Shown: positions 55,485 to 64,000 of the stretch, piece after piece
Layout of the letters: each line of letters begins with the position of its first letter
Numbering within the stretch: position 1 is the stretch's first letter
Assembly (NCBI RefSeq): GCF_001425665.1
Contig: NZ_LMCX01000001.1
Span: 434,001-498,000, forward strand
Direction: 5' to 3'
From: Yonghaparkia sp. Root332
GTDB taxonomy: Bacteria > Actinomycetota > Actinomycetes > Actinomycetales > Microbacteriaceae
DNA: 64,000 bases
The notes under the pieces: model-generated
Database searches by the model: none
What the model saw: only the letters and a program-made list of their open reading frames with translations
Told to the model about the DNA's origin: nothing
Program-made: the position numbers and the translations under genes

Positions 55485-55853
55485 CTACCGGATCCGCGTC
55501 TGCTGGTGCGCCGCCACCCGCCAGCGGCCCTCGACGTACGTGTAGGTCGTCGCCATCCGCCGCTCGAGCACCTGGCTGGCGCGGTGCGCGATCACCCGGT
55601 ACACGAGCACCGCGGCGCGCTCGCCGAGGCGGACGATGCGGTGCTCGCTCATCGTGTACGAATCCCACGTCTGCCCCTCGAGGGCGGCGATCGCGGCGTC
55701 GCGCTCGATGATGCCGTCCTCGACGATGAGCACGCCGTCGGGGGTCATCGCGTGGTGGTAGAAGGTTCCGCCGTCACCGCGGCAGACCGCATCCCACCCC
55801 TCGTGCTCCTGGTGGATGAGCTGGGCGGGCAGATCGTCGGTGATCGCGGTCAT
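55485..55853 (-). CDS. NTF2-like (SnoaL/DUF4440) protein
   Basis: A 122-residue alpha+beta-barrel protein with a cone-shaped NTF2-like pocket signature: LIHQEHEGWDAVCRGDGGTFYHHAMTPD and RMATTYTYVEGRWRVAAHQQT. Such proteins bind or convert small molecules; no catalytic residue can be named. The ATG lies six nt after TAGCCT. The trmH-type gene lies just upstream on the same strand. Confidence 0.82.
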   Translation of the reverse strand: MTAITDDLPAQLIHQEHEGWDAVCRGDGGTFYHHAMTPDGVLIVEDGIIERDAAIAALEGQTWDSYTMSEHRIVRLGERAAVLVYRVIAHRASQVLERRMATTYTYVEGRWRVAAHQQTRIR

Positions 55854-55862
55854 GCCGACAGG

Positions 55863-56519
55863 CTACGGCTCGAGGCGACCCTGATGCTCGCCACCCGCCG
55901 CGTGCACCCGCACCCACTCGTGCATGACGACCGCGGCGGCGGCGCTCGCGTTGATCGACCGCGTCGAGCCGAACTGCCGGATCTCGACGACCCTGTCGGC
56001 CGCGGCGAGCGCCTCGTCCGAGAGGCCGGGGCCCTCCTGCCCGAACAGCAGCAGGCATTCGCGCGGCAGGGGCGCGGCATCCACCGGCACCGAACCGGCC
56101 ACATTGTCGACCGCGACGATCGGCAGAGAGGATGCCCGGGCGAACGCCACGAGGTCGGCGATCGTCCCGTGGTGGGTCACGTGCTGGTAGCGGTCGGTGA
56201 CCATCGCGCCCCGCTTGTTCCAGCGCCGGCGGCCGACGATGTGCACCTCCGCGGCGAGGAACGCGTTGGCGCTCCGCACGATCGAGCCGATGTTCATGTC
56301 GTGCTGCCAGTTCTCGATCGCGACGTGGAACGGGTGCCGGCGGGCGTCGAGGTCGGCGACGATCGCCTCCATGCTCCAGTAGCGGTAGCGGTCGATGACG
56401 TTGCGGGTGTCGCCGTCGCGCAGCAGCTCGAGGTCGAACTCGGGGCCGGTCGGCCACGGCTCGGGGTGCGGGCCGACGCCGTGCGTCGTGCGCTCGGGGT
56501 GCGGCTCGGGGTCGGTCAC
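55863..56519 (-). CDS. SpoU/TrmH-family RNA methyltransferase
   Basis: A 218-residue SPOUT methyltransferase using SAM to methylate RNA ribose. Motif 1 NIGSIVRSANAFLAAEV, motif 2 LLLFGQEGPGLSDE and motif 3 SINASAAAAVVMHEW form the trefoil knot. The N-terminus is a His/Pro-rich stretch. GTG start six nt after TAGCCT. The target, tRNA or rRNA, is not clear from sequence. Confidence 0.9.
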   Translation of the reverse strand: MTDPEPHPERTTHGVGPHPEPWPTGPEFDLELLRDGDTRNVIDRYRYWSMEAIVADLDARRHPFHVAIENWQHDMNIGSIVRSANAFLAAEVHIVGRRRWNKRGAMVTDRYQHVTHHGTIADLVAFARASSLPIVAVDNVAGSVPVDAAPLPRECLLLFGQEGPGLSDEALAAADRVVEIRQFGSTRSINASAAAAVVMHEWVRVHAAGGEHQGRLEP

Positions 56520-56570
56520 GGCTCCAGGCTAGAGCGCGGTACGGCGCCCGCCTGCTGTTAACCTCGCCCC

Positions 56571-57461
56571 ATGCCGAGCCCGCAGCCGACCCCGCTGTGG
56601 GCCCCCGATTCCCCCGACCTCCTCATCCACGCCGACAACCTCACCGCGATGCGACGGATGCCCGACTCGAGCATGCGCATGGCCTACCTCGACCCGCCCT
56701 TCAACACGGGCCGCGCGCAGCTGCGCCGCACGACGAGCCACAGCCGCGCATCCGCCGCCGAAGACGAGAGCACGCAGACCCCGACCGCCTGGCAGGGCTT
56801 CGGCGGCGAGTCCTACATCCGCACCGTCGAGGCGCTCTCGAGCTACGACGACCGCTTCGCCGACTACTGGGCCTTCCTCGCACCCCGACTGCAGGAGTCC
56901 CACCGCCTGCTCGACGACCGCGGAACCCTCTACCTGCACCTCGACTACCGCGAGGCGCACTACGCGAAGGTCGCGCTCGACGCCCTGTTCGGCCGCGACT
57001 GCTTCCTCAACGAGATCATCTGGGCCTACGACTACGGGGCGAAGAGCCGCAGCCGCTGGCCGACGAAGCACGACACGATCCTCGTCTACGTGAAGGACCC
57101 GGAGCGGTACCTCTTCGACTCGACCGAGGTCGACCGCGAGCCGTACATGGCTCCGGGGCTCGTGACGCCCGAGAAGGCCGCGCGCGGCAAGCTGCCGACC
57201 GACGTCTGGTGGCACACGATCGTCGGCACGACGAGCCGCGAGAAGACCGGCTACCCGACGCAGAAGCCCGTCGGCATCCTGCGCCGCATGATCCAGGCGT
57301 CGACCGCGCCGGGCGACTGGGTGCTCGACCCCTTCGCCGGCAGCGGCACGACCGCGGCCGCCGCGCGCGCCCTCGGGCGCCGCAGCGTCAGCATCGATTC
57401 GGGCGCGGATGCCGTGGCCGTGATCGAGCGCCGCCTCGCGCTCACGGCGACGCGCCTCTGA
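56571..57461 (+). CDS. Orphan site-specific DNA methyltransferase
   Basis: A 296-residue N6-adenine/N4-cytosine methyltransferase. The catalytic DPPF is at 41-44 (LDPPFNTGRAQ). The SAM motif DPFAGSGTT begins at residue 253. This order, with the target region between, fits the beta class. YPTQKPVGILRRMIQAS is typical. No restriction endonuclease adjoins it, so it probably marks DNA for regulation or replication. ATG six nt after TAACCT. Confidence 0.9.
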   Translation: MPSPQPTPLWAPDSPDLLIHADNLTAMRRMPDSSMRMAYLDPPFNTGRAQLRRTTSHSRASAAEDESTQTPTAWQGFGGESYIRTVEALSSYDDRFADYWAFLAPRLQESHRLLDDRGTLYLHLDYREAHYAKVALDALFGRDCFLNEIIWAYDYGAKSRSRWPTKHDTILVYVKDPERYLFDSTEVDREPYMAPGLVTPEKAARGKLPTDVWWHTIVGTTSREKTGYPTQKPVGILRRMIQASTAPGDWVLDPFAGSGTTAAAARALGRRSVSIDSGADAVAVIERRLALTATRL

Positions 57462-57520
57462 ATCGCGGCCGGGGCATCCGCCCCCTGACGGGGTCACCCC
57501 CGCTGACTAGGCTTGAGCGC

Positions 57521-58318
57521 ATGCGAGACCGACGAGAGATCGAGTGCTGGCTCACCGACATGGACGGCGTGCTCGTCCACGAGAACACCGCGCTGCCGGG
57601 CGCCGCGGCGCTCATCCAGCAGTGGCGCGACGCCGGCACCCCCTTCCTGGTGCTCACGAACAACTCGATCTTCACCCCGCGCGACCTCGCGGCCCGCCTG
57701 CGCGCGAGCGGCATCGACGTGCCGGAGGAGGCGATCTGGACGAGCGCTCTCGCCACGGCCGACTTCTGCAAGAGCCAGATGCCCGGCGGCAGCGCGTTCG
57801 TCATCGGCGAGGCCGGCATCACGACGGCCCTTCACGAGGCGGGCTTCATCATGACCGAGACGAACCCCGACTACGTCGTCGTCGGCGAGACCCGCAACTA
57901 CTCGTTCGAGGCGATCACGAAGGCGATCCGCCTCATCAACGGCGGCGCGCGCTTCATCGCCACGAACCCCGACGCGACCGGCCCGAGCGCCGACGGCCCG
58001 CTGCCGGCGACGGGCGCGATCTCGGCGCTCATCACGAAGGCGACGGGCCGCACCCCCTACGTGGTCGGCAAGCCGAACCCGATGATGTTCCGCTCGGCGA
58101 TGAACCGCATCGGCGCCCACAGCGAGAACACGGGCATGATCGGCGACCGCATGGACACCGACATCATCGCCGGCATCGAGGCGGGCCTGCACACGGTGCT
58201 CGTCATGACCGGCATCGCCGACGAGCGCGAGATCGCGCGGTACCCGTTCCGACCGAGCGAGATCCTCGAGGGCGTGCACGAGCTCGTGAACCCCGAGCCG
58301 GTCGAGGCCGAGCTGTAG
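57521..58318 (+). CDS. HAD-IIA hydrolase (NagD-like phosphatase)
   Basis: A 265-residue HAD phosphatase. Asp13 and Asp15 in TDMDGVLVHEN form the catalytic pair; FLVLTNNS is motif II; the cap is the C2 type; GKPNPMMF supplies the Lys and MIGDRMDTDIIAG motif IV. It hydrolyses sugar or nucleotide phosphates. The ATG lies seven nt after TAGGCT (57508-57513). Confidence 0.93.
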   Translation: MRDRREIECWLTDMDGVLVHENTALPGAAALIQQWRDAGTPFLVLTNNSIFTPRDLAARLRASGIDVPEEAIWTSALATADFCKSQMPGGSAFVIGEAGITTALHEAGFIMTETNPDYVVVGETRNYSFEAITKAIRLINGGARFIATNPDATGPSADGPLPATGAISALITKATGRTPYVVGKPNPMMFRSAMNRIGAHSENTGMIGDRMDTDIIAGIEAGLHTVLVMTGIADEREIARYPFRPSEILEGVHELVNPEPVEAEL

Positions 58319-58354
58319 CCGGTCGCTCTCGCCGGTCGGCTGCACGCGCCCGGC

Positions 58355-59131
58355 TCAGCCGGTCGGCGCGACCGACCCGGTGATCGACTCGCCGGAGGAG
58401 CGCGTGACGAAGCAGAAGTAGTCGCGCTCCCCGGCCTCCCACGCCTCGGCCGAGACCGGGTAGGCGGCCTGCACCTGCAGGTCGGCGTACGCGCCCGCGG
58501 TCGCGAGGTCGAGGCCTGTCGGCGCTCCGCAGATGACGGGGACCTGCGACGCGATCGCCTCCTCTCCCGGGTACGCGGCGGCGGCGTCGGTCGACAGCGG
58601 CCCGCGGTAGGTCAGCTGCGCGGGGTGCGGCTCGGCGCAGTCGATGACCGTGAACTCGAGCTGCCACGGGTCGACGTACTCGGCGAGGCACTCGCCGCCG
58701 AAGAGCGCCGTCCACTCGTGCACGCCCGGCGCGGCGGGCGCCGTGGGTCGCGCGACGGGCGTCGGCGTCGGGGTCGGCGTGGGGGTGGGCGTGACGACGG
58801 TCGGCTCGGGGGTCGACTCGGCGGCGGGCGCGGCCCCCCATTCGGCGATGCGCGTGCCGAGCAGGAAGAGCCCGATGAGCGCGAGCACGGCCGCGAGCGC
58901 CCCCGCGACGATGACGAGGATGCCCGGCCGGCGCGGCGCTTCGGCGCGCGCCCGCGCGCGGCGGCTCTCGATCGCGGCTCCGGCCTCCGCGGCGAGCGCC
59001 TGCGTGCGCGGGTCGGGCTCATCGGCGACGGCGAGCGCCTCCGTCGGCACGTCGACAGCGTCGATCGCCTCGGTCGGCACGTCGACGGAGTCGAGCGCCT
59101 GCGTCTCGAGGTCGTCGTCGCGCGCGCCCAT
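58355..59131 (-). CDS. Membrane-anchored protein with septum-formation-like domain
   Basis: A 258-residue protein. A repetitive acidic head (DSVDVPTEAIDAVDVPTEAL) is followed by a membrane helix (70-92), a TPTPTPTP linker and an outside domain with paired Cys (GECLAEY, VIDCAEPHPAQLTYRG, VICGAPTG, YFCFVTR). The Cys/His pattern resembles the actinobacterial septum-formation domain. It starts 12 nt after pyrE on the same strand. Function unknown. Confidence 0.78.
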   Translation of the reverse strand: MGARDDDLETQALDSVDVPTEAIDAVDVPTEALAVADEPDPRTQALAAEAGAAIESRRARARAEAPRRPGILVIVAGALAAVLALIGLFLLGTRIAEWGAAPAAESTPEPTVVTPTPTPTPTPTPVARPTAPAAPGVHEWTALFGGECLAEYVDPWQLEFTVIDCAEPHPAQLTYRGPLSTDAAAAYPGEEAIASQVPVICGAPTGLDLATAGAYADLQVQAAYPVSAEAWEAGERDYFCFVTRSSGESITGSVAPTG

Positions 59132-59143
59132 GGCGGGTGGGGC

Positions 59144-59692
59144 CTACGCCAGCCCGAGGTCGGCGAGCCCGATCGCGGCGCGGTACTCGTAGCCCGCATC
59201 CTCGATGATCTGCTGCGCGCCGGTCGCGCGGTCGACGACGACCGCGACGGCGATGACGATCGCGCCGACCTTCTCCAGAGCGCGAGCGGCGGTGAGCGGC
59301 GAGCCCCCCGTCGTGGAGGTGTCCTCCAGCACGATCACGCGCTTGCCCTCGAGGTCGGGGCCCTCGACCTGCTTGCCGCGCCCGTGGTCCTTGGGCTCCT
59401 TGCGCACGACGAAGGCGTCGTAAGTCCTCCCGAGAGCGGCGCCCTGGTGCAGCACGGCCGAGGCGATCGGGTCGGCGCCCATCGTGAGCCCGCCGACGGC
59501 GGCGATGTCGGGGATGTCCGCGATGAGGTCGACCATGACGCGGCCGATGAGCGGGGCGACGCGGTGGTCGAGGCTGACCTTGCGCAGGTCGATGTAGTAG
59601 CTGGCCTTCTTGCCGCTCGTGAGCGTGAAGTCGCCGTGGAAGACGGCCTCGTCGCGGATGTACTGGATGAGCTGCTCGCGCGCGTCGGTCAC
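59144..59692 (-). CDS. pyrE: Orotate phosphoribosyltransferase
   Basis: A 182-residue enzyme making OMP from orotate and PRPP. It has FTLTSGKKASYYIDLRKVSL, GGLTMGADPIA, VVRKEPKDHGRGKQVEG and the PRPP loop VIVLEDTSTTGGS. GTG start seven nt after TAGGCT. No other pyr genes are near. Confidence 0.95.
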   Translation of the reverse strand: MTDAREQLIQYIRDEAVFHGDFTLTSGKKASYYIDLRKVSLDHRVAPLIGRVMVDLIADIPDIAAVGGLTMGADPIASAVLHQGAALGRTYDAFVVRKEPKDHGRGKQVEGPDLEGKRVIVLEDTSTTGGSPLTAARALEKVGAIVIAVAVVVDRATGAQQIIEDAGYEYRAAIGLADLGLA

Positions 59693-59776
59693 GCCCGCCA
59701 GCCTACCGAGCGCATCCGATCGACCGTGGCCGAGCATCCGCCCCGGCCGGTCAGCGACGCCGAATACGCTTGCCCC

Positions 59777-60613
59777 ATGCGCATCGCCACCTGGAACGTC
59801 AACTCGATCCGCACCCGTCACGGCCGCGTCGTCGACTGGCTCGTGAACGCCGACATCGACGTGCTGGCGATGCAGGAGATCAAGTGCAAGGACGAGCAGT
59901 TCCCGCGCGATGGCTTCGAGGCCGCCGGCTACGAGGTGGTGACGTGGGGCCTCAACCAGTGGAACGGCGTCGCGATCGCGAGCCGCCTGCCGATCACCGA
60001 CGTCGAGGTCGGCTTCCGCGGGCAGCCCGGCTTCGCGAAGGGCCATGAGGGGCTGGATGCCCCGCTCGAGGCCCGAGCGCTCGGCGCGACGATCGACGGG
60101 GTCCGCGTCTGGAGCCTCTACGTTCCCAACGGCCGCGGCCTCGACGACCCGCACTACGACTACAAGCTGCGCTGGCTCGCCGCGCTCGCCGACGACGCGC
60201 AGGCGTGGATGGCGGCGAACCCCGGCGCGCCGATGGCGCTCACGGGCGACTTCAACGTCGCGCCGACGGACGCCGACATGGGTGACCCGAGCTTCGTCCC
60301 GGGCGTCTCGACCCACATCTCGCCGCGCGAGCGCGTGGCCTTCGCCCACTTCGAGGCGATCGGGCTCACCGACGTCGTGCGGCCCATCCAGCCGGAGGGC
60401 TTCACCTTCTGGGACTACAAGCAGCTGCGGTTCCCGCGGAACGAGGGAATGCGCATCGACTTCATCCTCGGCACCCCGGGCTTCGCCGATCGGGTGGTGG
60501 ATGCCCGGATCGAGCGCGAGCAGCGCAAGGGCGACGCCCCGAGCGATCATGTCCCCGTGCTCGTCGAGCTCGCGAGCGACGAGGACGACGACGACCGCCC
60601 GATGATCTTCTGA
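59777..60613 (+). CDS. xthA: Exodeoxyribonuclease III
   Basis: A 278-residue AP endonuclease/3'-exonuclease for base-excision repair. MRIATWNVNSIRTRHGRVVDWL, LAMQEIKCKDEQFP (metal-binding Glu), LTGDFNVAPTDAD, MRIDFILGT and SDHVPV are the EEP-family catalytic motifs. The ATG lies six nt after TACGCT (59765-59770). Confidence 0.95.
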   Translation: MRIATWNVNSIRTRHGRVVDWLVNADIDVLAMQEIKCKDEQFPRDGFEAAGYEVVTWGLNQWNGVAIASRLPITDVEVGFRGQPGFAKGHEGLDAPLEARALGATIDGVRVWSLYVPNGRGLDDPHYDYKLRWLAALADDAQAWMAANPGAPMALTGDFNVAPTDADMGDPSFVPGVSTHISPRERVAFAHFEAIGLTDVVRPIQPEGFTFWDYKQLRFPRNEGMRIDFILGTPGFADRVVDARIEREQRKGDAPSDHVPVLVELASDEDDDDRPMIF

Positions 60614-60659
60614 CAGGGGCGCGGAGTCGCACGAAGCGGCCCCGGTAGGCTCGGGCCCC

Positions 60660-61295
60660 ATGGGAATCGACGACTGGGCCATCGCCATCATGGAGTCGCT
60701 CGGCGTCGTCGGCGCCGGGCTCCTCGTGGCGATCGAGAGCCTGTTCCCGCCGATCCCGAGCGAGATCATCCTTCCGCTCGCGGGCTTCACCGCCAGCCGC
60801 GGGTCGTTCTCGCTCGTCGGCGCGATCATCGCCACGACGGCCGGCTCGCTCATCGGCGCCCTGGGCCTCTACTACCTGGGGCGGTTCGTGGGCGTCGCTC
60901 GCCTGCGGCGCTGGGCCGACAAGGTGCCGCTCATGAGCGCGGACGACGTCGACAAGTCGATGATCTGGTTCGGAAAGCACGACAAGGTCGCCGTGCTCAC
61001 CGGTCGCTTCGTGCCGATCGTGCGCAGCCTCGTGTCGATCCCTGCCGGGGTCGAGCGCATGCACCTCGGGCTCTTCCTGCTGCTGACCCTCATCGGCTCG
61101 GGCATCTGGAACTCGCTCTTCATCATCCTGGGCTTCGTCCTCGGCGAGAACTGGACGGTCGTCGAGGCGTTCATGGCGCAGTACTCCCGCCTCATCCTCG
61201 TGATCGCGGTGCTCGCGCTCACGGTCGTCATCGTGCTGCGCATCCGTCGCCAGCGCCGCGCGCACCAGGCCGGCGACCCCTCCGCCGACATCTGA
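60660..61295 (+). CDS. DedA-family membrane protein
   Basis: A 211-residue integral membrane protein. It has the DedA block ESLFPPIPSEIILPLAGF, the motif GSLIGALGLYYLGRFVG, and GRFVPIVRSLVSIPAGVERM. DedA proteins recycle undecaprenyl phosphate or support proton balance. The ATG lies eight nt after TAGGCT (60646-60651). Confidence 0.92.
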   Translation: MGIDDWAIAIMESLGVVGAGLLVAIESLFPPIPSEIILPLAGFTASRGSFSLVGAIIATTAGSLIGALGLYYLGRFVGVARLRRWADKVPLMSADDVDKSMIWFGKHDKVAVLTGRFVPIVRSLVSIPAGVERMHLGLFLLLTLIGSGIWNSLFIILGFVLGENWTVVEAFMAQYSRLILVIAVLALTVVIVLRIRRQRRAHQAGDPSADI

Positions 61296-61308
61296 CGCCC
61301 CGCCCCCG

Positions 61309-62235
61309 TCAGCGCGGGGCGAGCAGCGCCGCGACGACGACGAGCGCGGGCACGGAGAGCGCCGTCGTGATGAGCACGGCGTCGCGCGCCACGACCGTCG
61401 CCCGGTCGAAGCGCTGCGCGTACTGGAAGACGTTCTGACCGGCCGGGAGGGCCGCGAGGGTCACGACGGTGAAGAGGTCGGCTCCGTCGAGCCGGAGGAC
61501 GAACGCGCCGATCAGCCAGGCGGCGATGGGCATCACGACGATCTTGAGAGTCGTCGCGAGGAGGACGTCCCTCCGGCCCGTCCCCGCGGCGAGGATGCGC
61601 TCGCCCGTCAGCGAGAGGCCGAGCACGAAGAGCACGACGGGCACGGCCGCCCCTCCCAGGAGCCGGAAGGGCTCCATGACGGGGCCGGGCAGCTCGACAT
61701 CCGTCACGGCGAGAAGCAGTCCGAGCGCCGAGCCGATGATGAGCGGGTTGCGCACGGGCTGCGACAGGATCCGCCCGACGGACACGCGCCCGCTCGTCGA
61801 GACGTCGAGGATCGTCAGCGCGATCGGGGCGATGACGATGAGCTGCAGCAGGATGACCGGCGCCGACAGCGAGGGATCCCCCAGTACGTACGCCGCGAGC
61901 GGCAGACCGATGTTGTTGGCGTTGGTGTAGCTCGACGCGAGCGCGCCGATCGTGGATTCCGCCGCCCCTCGCCGCCAGACCAGCCGCGCCACGAGCGCGA
62001 ACCCCAGCAGGCAGATCGCCGCGGCCGCGGCCGAGACGATCAGGAGCCGCGAGAACAGCTGCTCGACGTCGGCGTCGGCGAGCACGGTGAACAGCAGCGC
62101 GGGAGTGAACACGAAGAACGCCGCCCGCCCCAGCACGGTCGCCGCGTCGGGGCCGAGCACGCCGAGGCGCCCGGTGAGCCAGCCGACAGCCACGATCGCC
62201 CCGATGATCGCGAACCCCGTGAGCACTCCGACCAT
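61309..62235 (-). CDS. AEC-family (auxin efflux carrier-like) transporter
   Basis: A 308-residue protein with ten helices in two halves. TPALLFTVLADAD in the first half, YTNANNIGLPLAAYVLGD, PVRNPLIIGSALGLLL and ALPAGQNVFQYAQRF are typical of AEC/MleP transporters. Probably moves an organic acid. The ATG lies six nt after GAGACT. It is convergent with dedA. Confidence 0.9.
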   Translation of the reverse strand: MVGVLTGFAIIGAIVAVGWLTGRLGVLGPDAATVLGRAAFFVFTPALLFTVLADADVEQLFSRLLIVSAAAAAICLLGFALVARLVWRRGAAESTIGALASSYTNANNIGLPLAAYVLGDPSLSAPVILLQLIVIAPIALTILDVSTSGRVSVGRILSQPVRNPLIIGSALGLLLAVTDVELPGPVMEPFRLLGGAAVPVVLFVLGLSLTGERILAAGTGRRDVLLATTLKIVVMPIAAWLIGAFVLRLDGADLFTVVTLAALPAGQNVFQYAQRFDRATVVARDAVLITTALSVPALVVVAALLAPR

Positions 62236-62457
62236 GCATCCAGTCTCCCGGATGCCCGACGAGCGCCCGCGCGCGCGCGATCCGCGCCGTCCACTGTCTC
62301 CATTCGCAACCATGCTGCTTCCGATGGCCGGCCCGTGACGTTTTCGTGCGCCGGGCGCAATCAAAACCGAAGGAATTCCGCATACGCTCGAAGGGCATCC
62401 CGCCCCGCTTCCCGGCGACTCTCCAGGGTGCCCCCGCGACCGACCGAAGGAGGACTC

Positions 62458-63957
62458 ATGACCGACACCGCACGCACCGTCGCGCCCGTCATCGGAGAGC
62501 CCGAGGTCGTCGAGGACGCCCGACCCGCGACCGCCGTGATCGACGGGCCCGCCCACATCGCCGCCGAGATCGTCGCCGACCCGCAGTGGGCGGCTCTCAA
62601 GGCCGCCGCCGAGGCGATCCGCCCGCACCAGGTGAAGGACGGCTCGATCCCCGACGAGTCGGTGCACGCCGAGGCGGCCCACCACGTCGGCGTCATCGTC
62701 GAGTCGCTGCGGCACTTCGCCCCGCGCATCCCGTACGACACCGACTACCTCCTCGCGGCCGCCCGCGACTTCGAGGCCTGGCGCGACGGCGGCTTCGCGG
62801 TTCCCGACTTCTACGACGCGCTCGACGCGTTCCGGCCGGCCGATCAGCGCCGCGACGGCGTCGCGCACCTCGTGGTCTTCCCGATGTACACGCAGAACGG
62901 CTCGACCGACCGCCTCGTCGAGGCCGTCGTGTTCGAGGTCATCTGGCCCGACTTCATCGCCGAGCTCGAGGCCGGCGAGTACGGCAACGCGCTGTACCTC
63001 GGCCTGCGTTTCGCCGACTTCACCCCCGGCTACGACACGAACTCGGCCGTGCTCTTCCCCGAGTCGGTCGCCGTCACGCCGCGCGTGCCGGCCGGAGCCC
63101 CCGAGGGCACGCCCGCGCAGCTTCCGGTCTTCACGTGGGGCGCGATCTTCGCCGACCGCGAGGCCGCGCGCTACCGCCGCGTCGTCCGCGCCGCCGCCGA
63201 GATCACGAAGCTCGACCTGCCCGAGGGCGCGAGGCGCATGCTCGACGACCAGGAGCTCACCGAGCGCACCTTCGTGATGTGGGACATGATCCACGACCGC
63301 GCCCACATGCGCGGCGACCTGCCCTTCGACCCGTTCATGATCAAGCAGCGCATGCCGTTCTTCCTCTACACGCTCGAGGAGCTGCGCTGCGACCTCACCG
63401 CCTTCCGCGAGGCCGTGCGCCTGCGGCGCGACGATGCGACGGATGCCGTCACGCGCGAGCACGCCCAGCTGGTGCAGTACGCGGTCATCTTCGATCGCAT
63501 CTTCCGCTTCTCGATCACGGGCACCCGCACCCGCAACTACGACGGCGTCGGCGGCCAGCTGCTGTTCGCCTGGATGCACCAGAAGGGCGTGCTGCACTGG
63601 ACGGACACGCAGCTCGCGATCGACTGGGACGCCGTGCCCGACGTCGTCGTCGCCCTGAGCGACGCGATCAACGAGCTCTACTGGTCCTCGATCGACCGCC
63701 CCAAGGGCGCGCACTGGCTCGCCGCCTACGAGCTCGTCTCGTCGACCCTCACGCCGCACCCCGCCTCGCAGTGGGCGGCCGGGCTCCCGCGCGCGGTGCT
63801 CGAGGGCCCGCTCAAGGGCTGGACCGACCTCGTGATGGACGACGAGTTCCCGCTGTCGATGTTCTTCGAGGCCCTGCAGAAGAAGATGGCCCTCGTCATC
63901 GAGTCGACCGCGGGCATCACCGGGGCGACCGACGCCGCCGCGACCGACGCGGCATGA
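62458..63957 (+). CDS. DUF6421 family protein
   Basis: A 499-residue cytosolic protein with no signal peptide. Blocks such as NGSTDRLVEAVVFEVIWPDFIAELE, DRAHMRGDLPFDPFMIKQRMPFFLYTLEELRCDL and NYDGVGGQLLFAWMHQKGVLHW match DUF6421, an actinobacterial family of unknown activity. The His/Asp/Glu-rich centre could bind metal. GAAGGAGG precedes the ATG by five nt. The next gene starts at the window end; in relatives an SDR dehydrogenase follows. Confidence 0.85.
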   Translation: MTDTARTVAPVIGEPEVVEDARPATAVIDGPAHIAAEIVADPQWAALKAAAEAIRPHQVKDGSIPDESVHAEAAHHVGVIVESLRHFAPRIPYDTDYLLAAARDFEAWRDGGFAVPDFYDALDAFRPADQRRDGVAHLVVFPMYTQNGSTDRLVEAVVFEVIWPDFIAELEAGEYGNALYLGLRFADFTPGYDTNSAVLFPESVAVTPRVPAGAPEGTPAQLPVFTWGAIFADREAARYRRVVRAAAEITKLDLPEGARRMLDDQELTERTFVMWDMIHDRAHMRGDLPFDPFMIKQRMPFFLYTLEELRCDLTAFREAVRLRRDDATDAVTREHAQLVQYAVIFDRIFRFSITGTRTRNYDGVGGQLLFAWMHQKGVLHWTDTQLAIDWDAVPDVVVALSDAINELYWSSIDRPKGAHWLAAYELVSSTLTPHPASQWAAGLPRAVLEGPLKGWTDLVMDDEFPLSMFFEALQKKMALVIESTAGITGATDAAATDAA

Positions 63958-63994
63958 GCGAGGCGGCATGAGCGGGGCGGCTAGCCTCGACGGC

Positions 63995-64000
63995 ATGACC
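63995..64000 (+). CDS. Start of next gene, cut by the window end
   Basis: ATGACC at the last six bases lies seven nt after TAGCCT (63982-63987), the same leaderless arrangement as many genes here. Only two codons are visible. In related genomes a short-chain dehydrogenase follows DUF6421. Confidence 0.4.

Noticed and set aside
56571-57461. Complete restriction-modification system
   Set aside because: Neighbouring genes are a TrmH methyltransferase and a HAD phosphatase; no nuclease gene is present.

Overview
The window is very GC-rich (about 70% G+C) and gene-dense. It has short intergenic gaps, many GTG starts and many 1-4 nt stop/start overlaps. The gene set points to a Gram-positive actinobacterium, most likely of the family Microbacteriaceae: DUF3073 beside purine genes, DUF6421, DUF3817 after purQ, a CtpE-type P-type ATPase, an LSATG cell-wall sorting signal and a LacI-regulated sugar ABC operon without its own ATPase. 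There are no rRNA or tRNA genes, CRISPR arrays, insertion sequences or phage genes. This is ordinary chromosome.

Layout. 0-7 kb: an RND efflux pump (cut by the window start), a YczE-type membrane protein, a TipAS-type MerR regulator, a DUF4097/PadR pair and two FluC fluoride-channel subunits. 7-17 kb: a carbohydrate block with a LacI regulator, a binding protein and two permeases, divergent from a glycogen-debranching-like glycosidase, followed by a large secreted GH16 beta-glucanase. 17-19 kb: two small membrane proteins and a flavoprotein monooxygenase. 19-37 kb: a purine-biosynthesis region (DUF3073, purM, purF, purD, purC, purS, purQ, purL) interspersed with hydrolases, an MscS channel, a DUF3817 protein and a nonsense-interrupted surface protein. 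37-46 kb: a CtpE-like ATPase, then two acetate/pyruvate-type sodium symporters with small partners flanking a LytS/LytTR two-component system. 46-55 kb: an EamA exporter, a chorismate mutase, a secreted acidic protein plus lipoprotein, a 16-cysteine copper protein, a glycosyltransferase, purA, and a divergent TetR/MFS pair. 55-64 kb: a TrmH-type methyltransferase, an orphan DNA methyltransferase, a HAD phosphatase, pyrE, exonuclease III, a DedA protein, an AEC transporter and a DUF6421 protein.

Control logic is unusually readable. More than twenty genes have a TAnnnT -10 hexamer 6-8 nt before the start codon, which fits leaderless transcription and helps choose starts. Regulator sites are visible for MerR (19-bp spacer promoter), PadR (two ATATAT palindromes), TetR/MFS (two TTGTCC dyads bracketing the promoter), a LacI-type site before the GH16 gene, and a TetR-type palindrome before the RND pump.

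The points most worth following up are the GH16 catalytic domain that appears to be inserted inside a carbohydrate-binding domain, the in-frame TGA in the LSATG surface protein, several families of intergenic inverted repeats (one present twice with 15-bp arms), the leaderless-promoter pattern, and the excess of the hexamer GGATGC/GCATCC.
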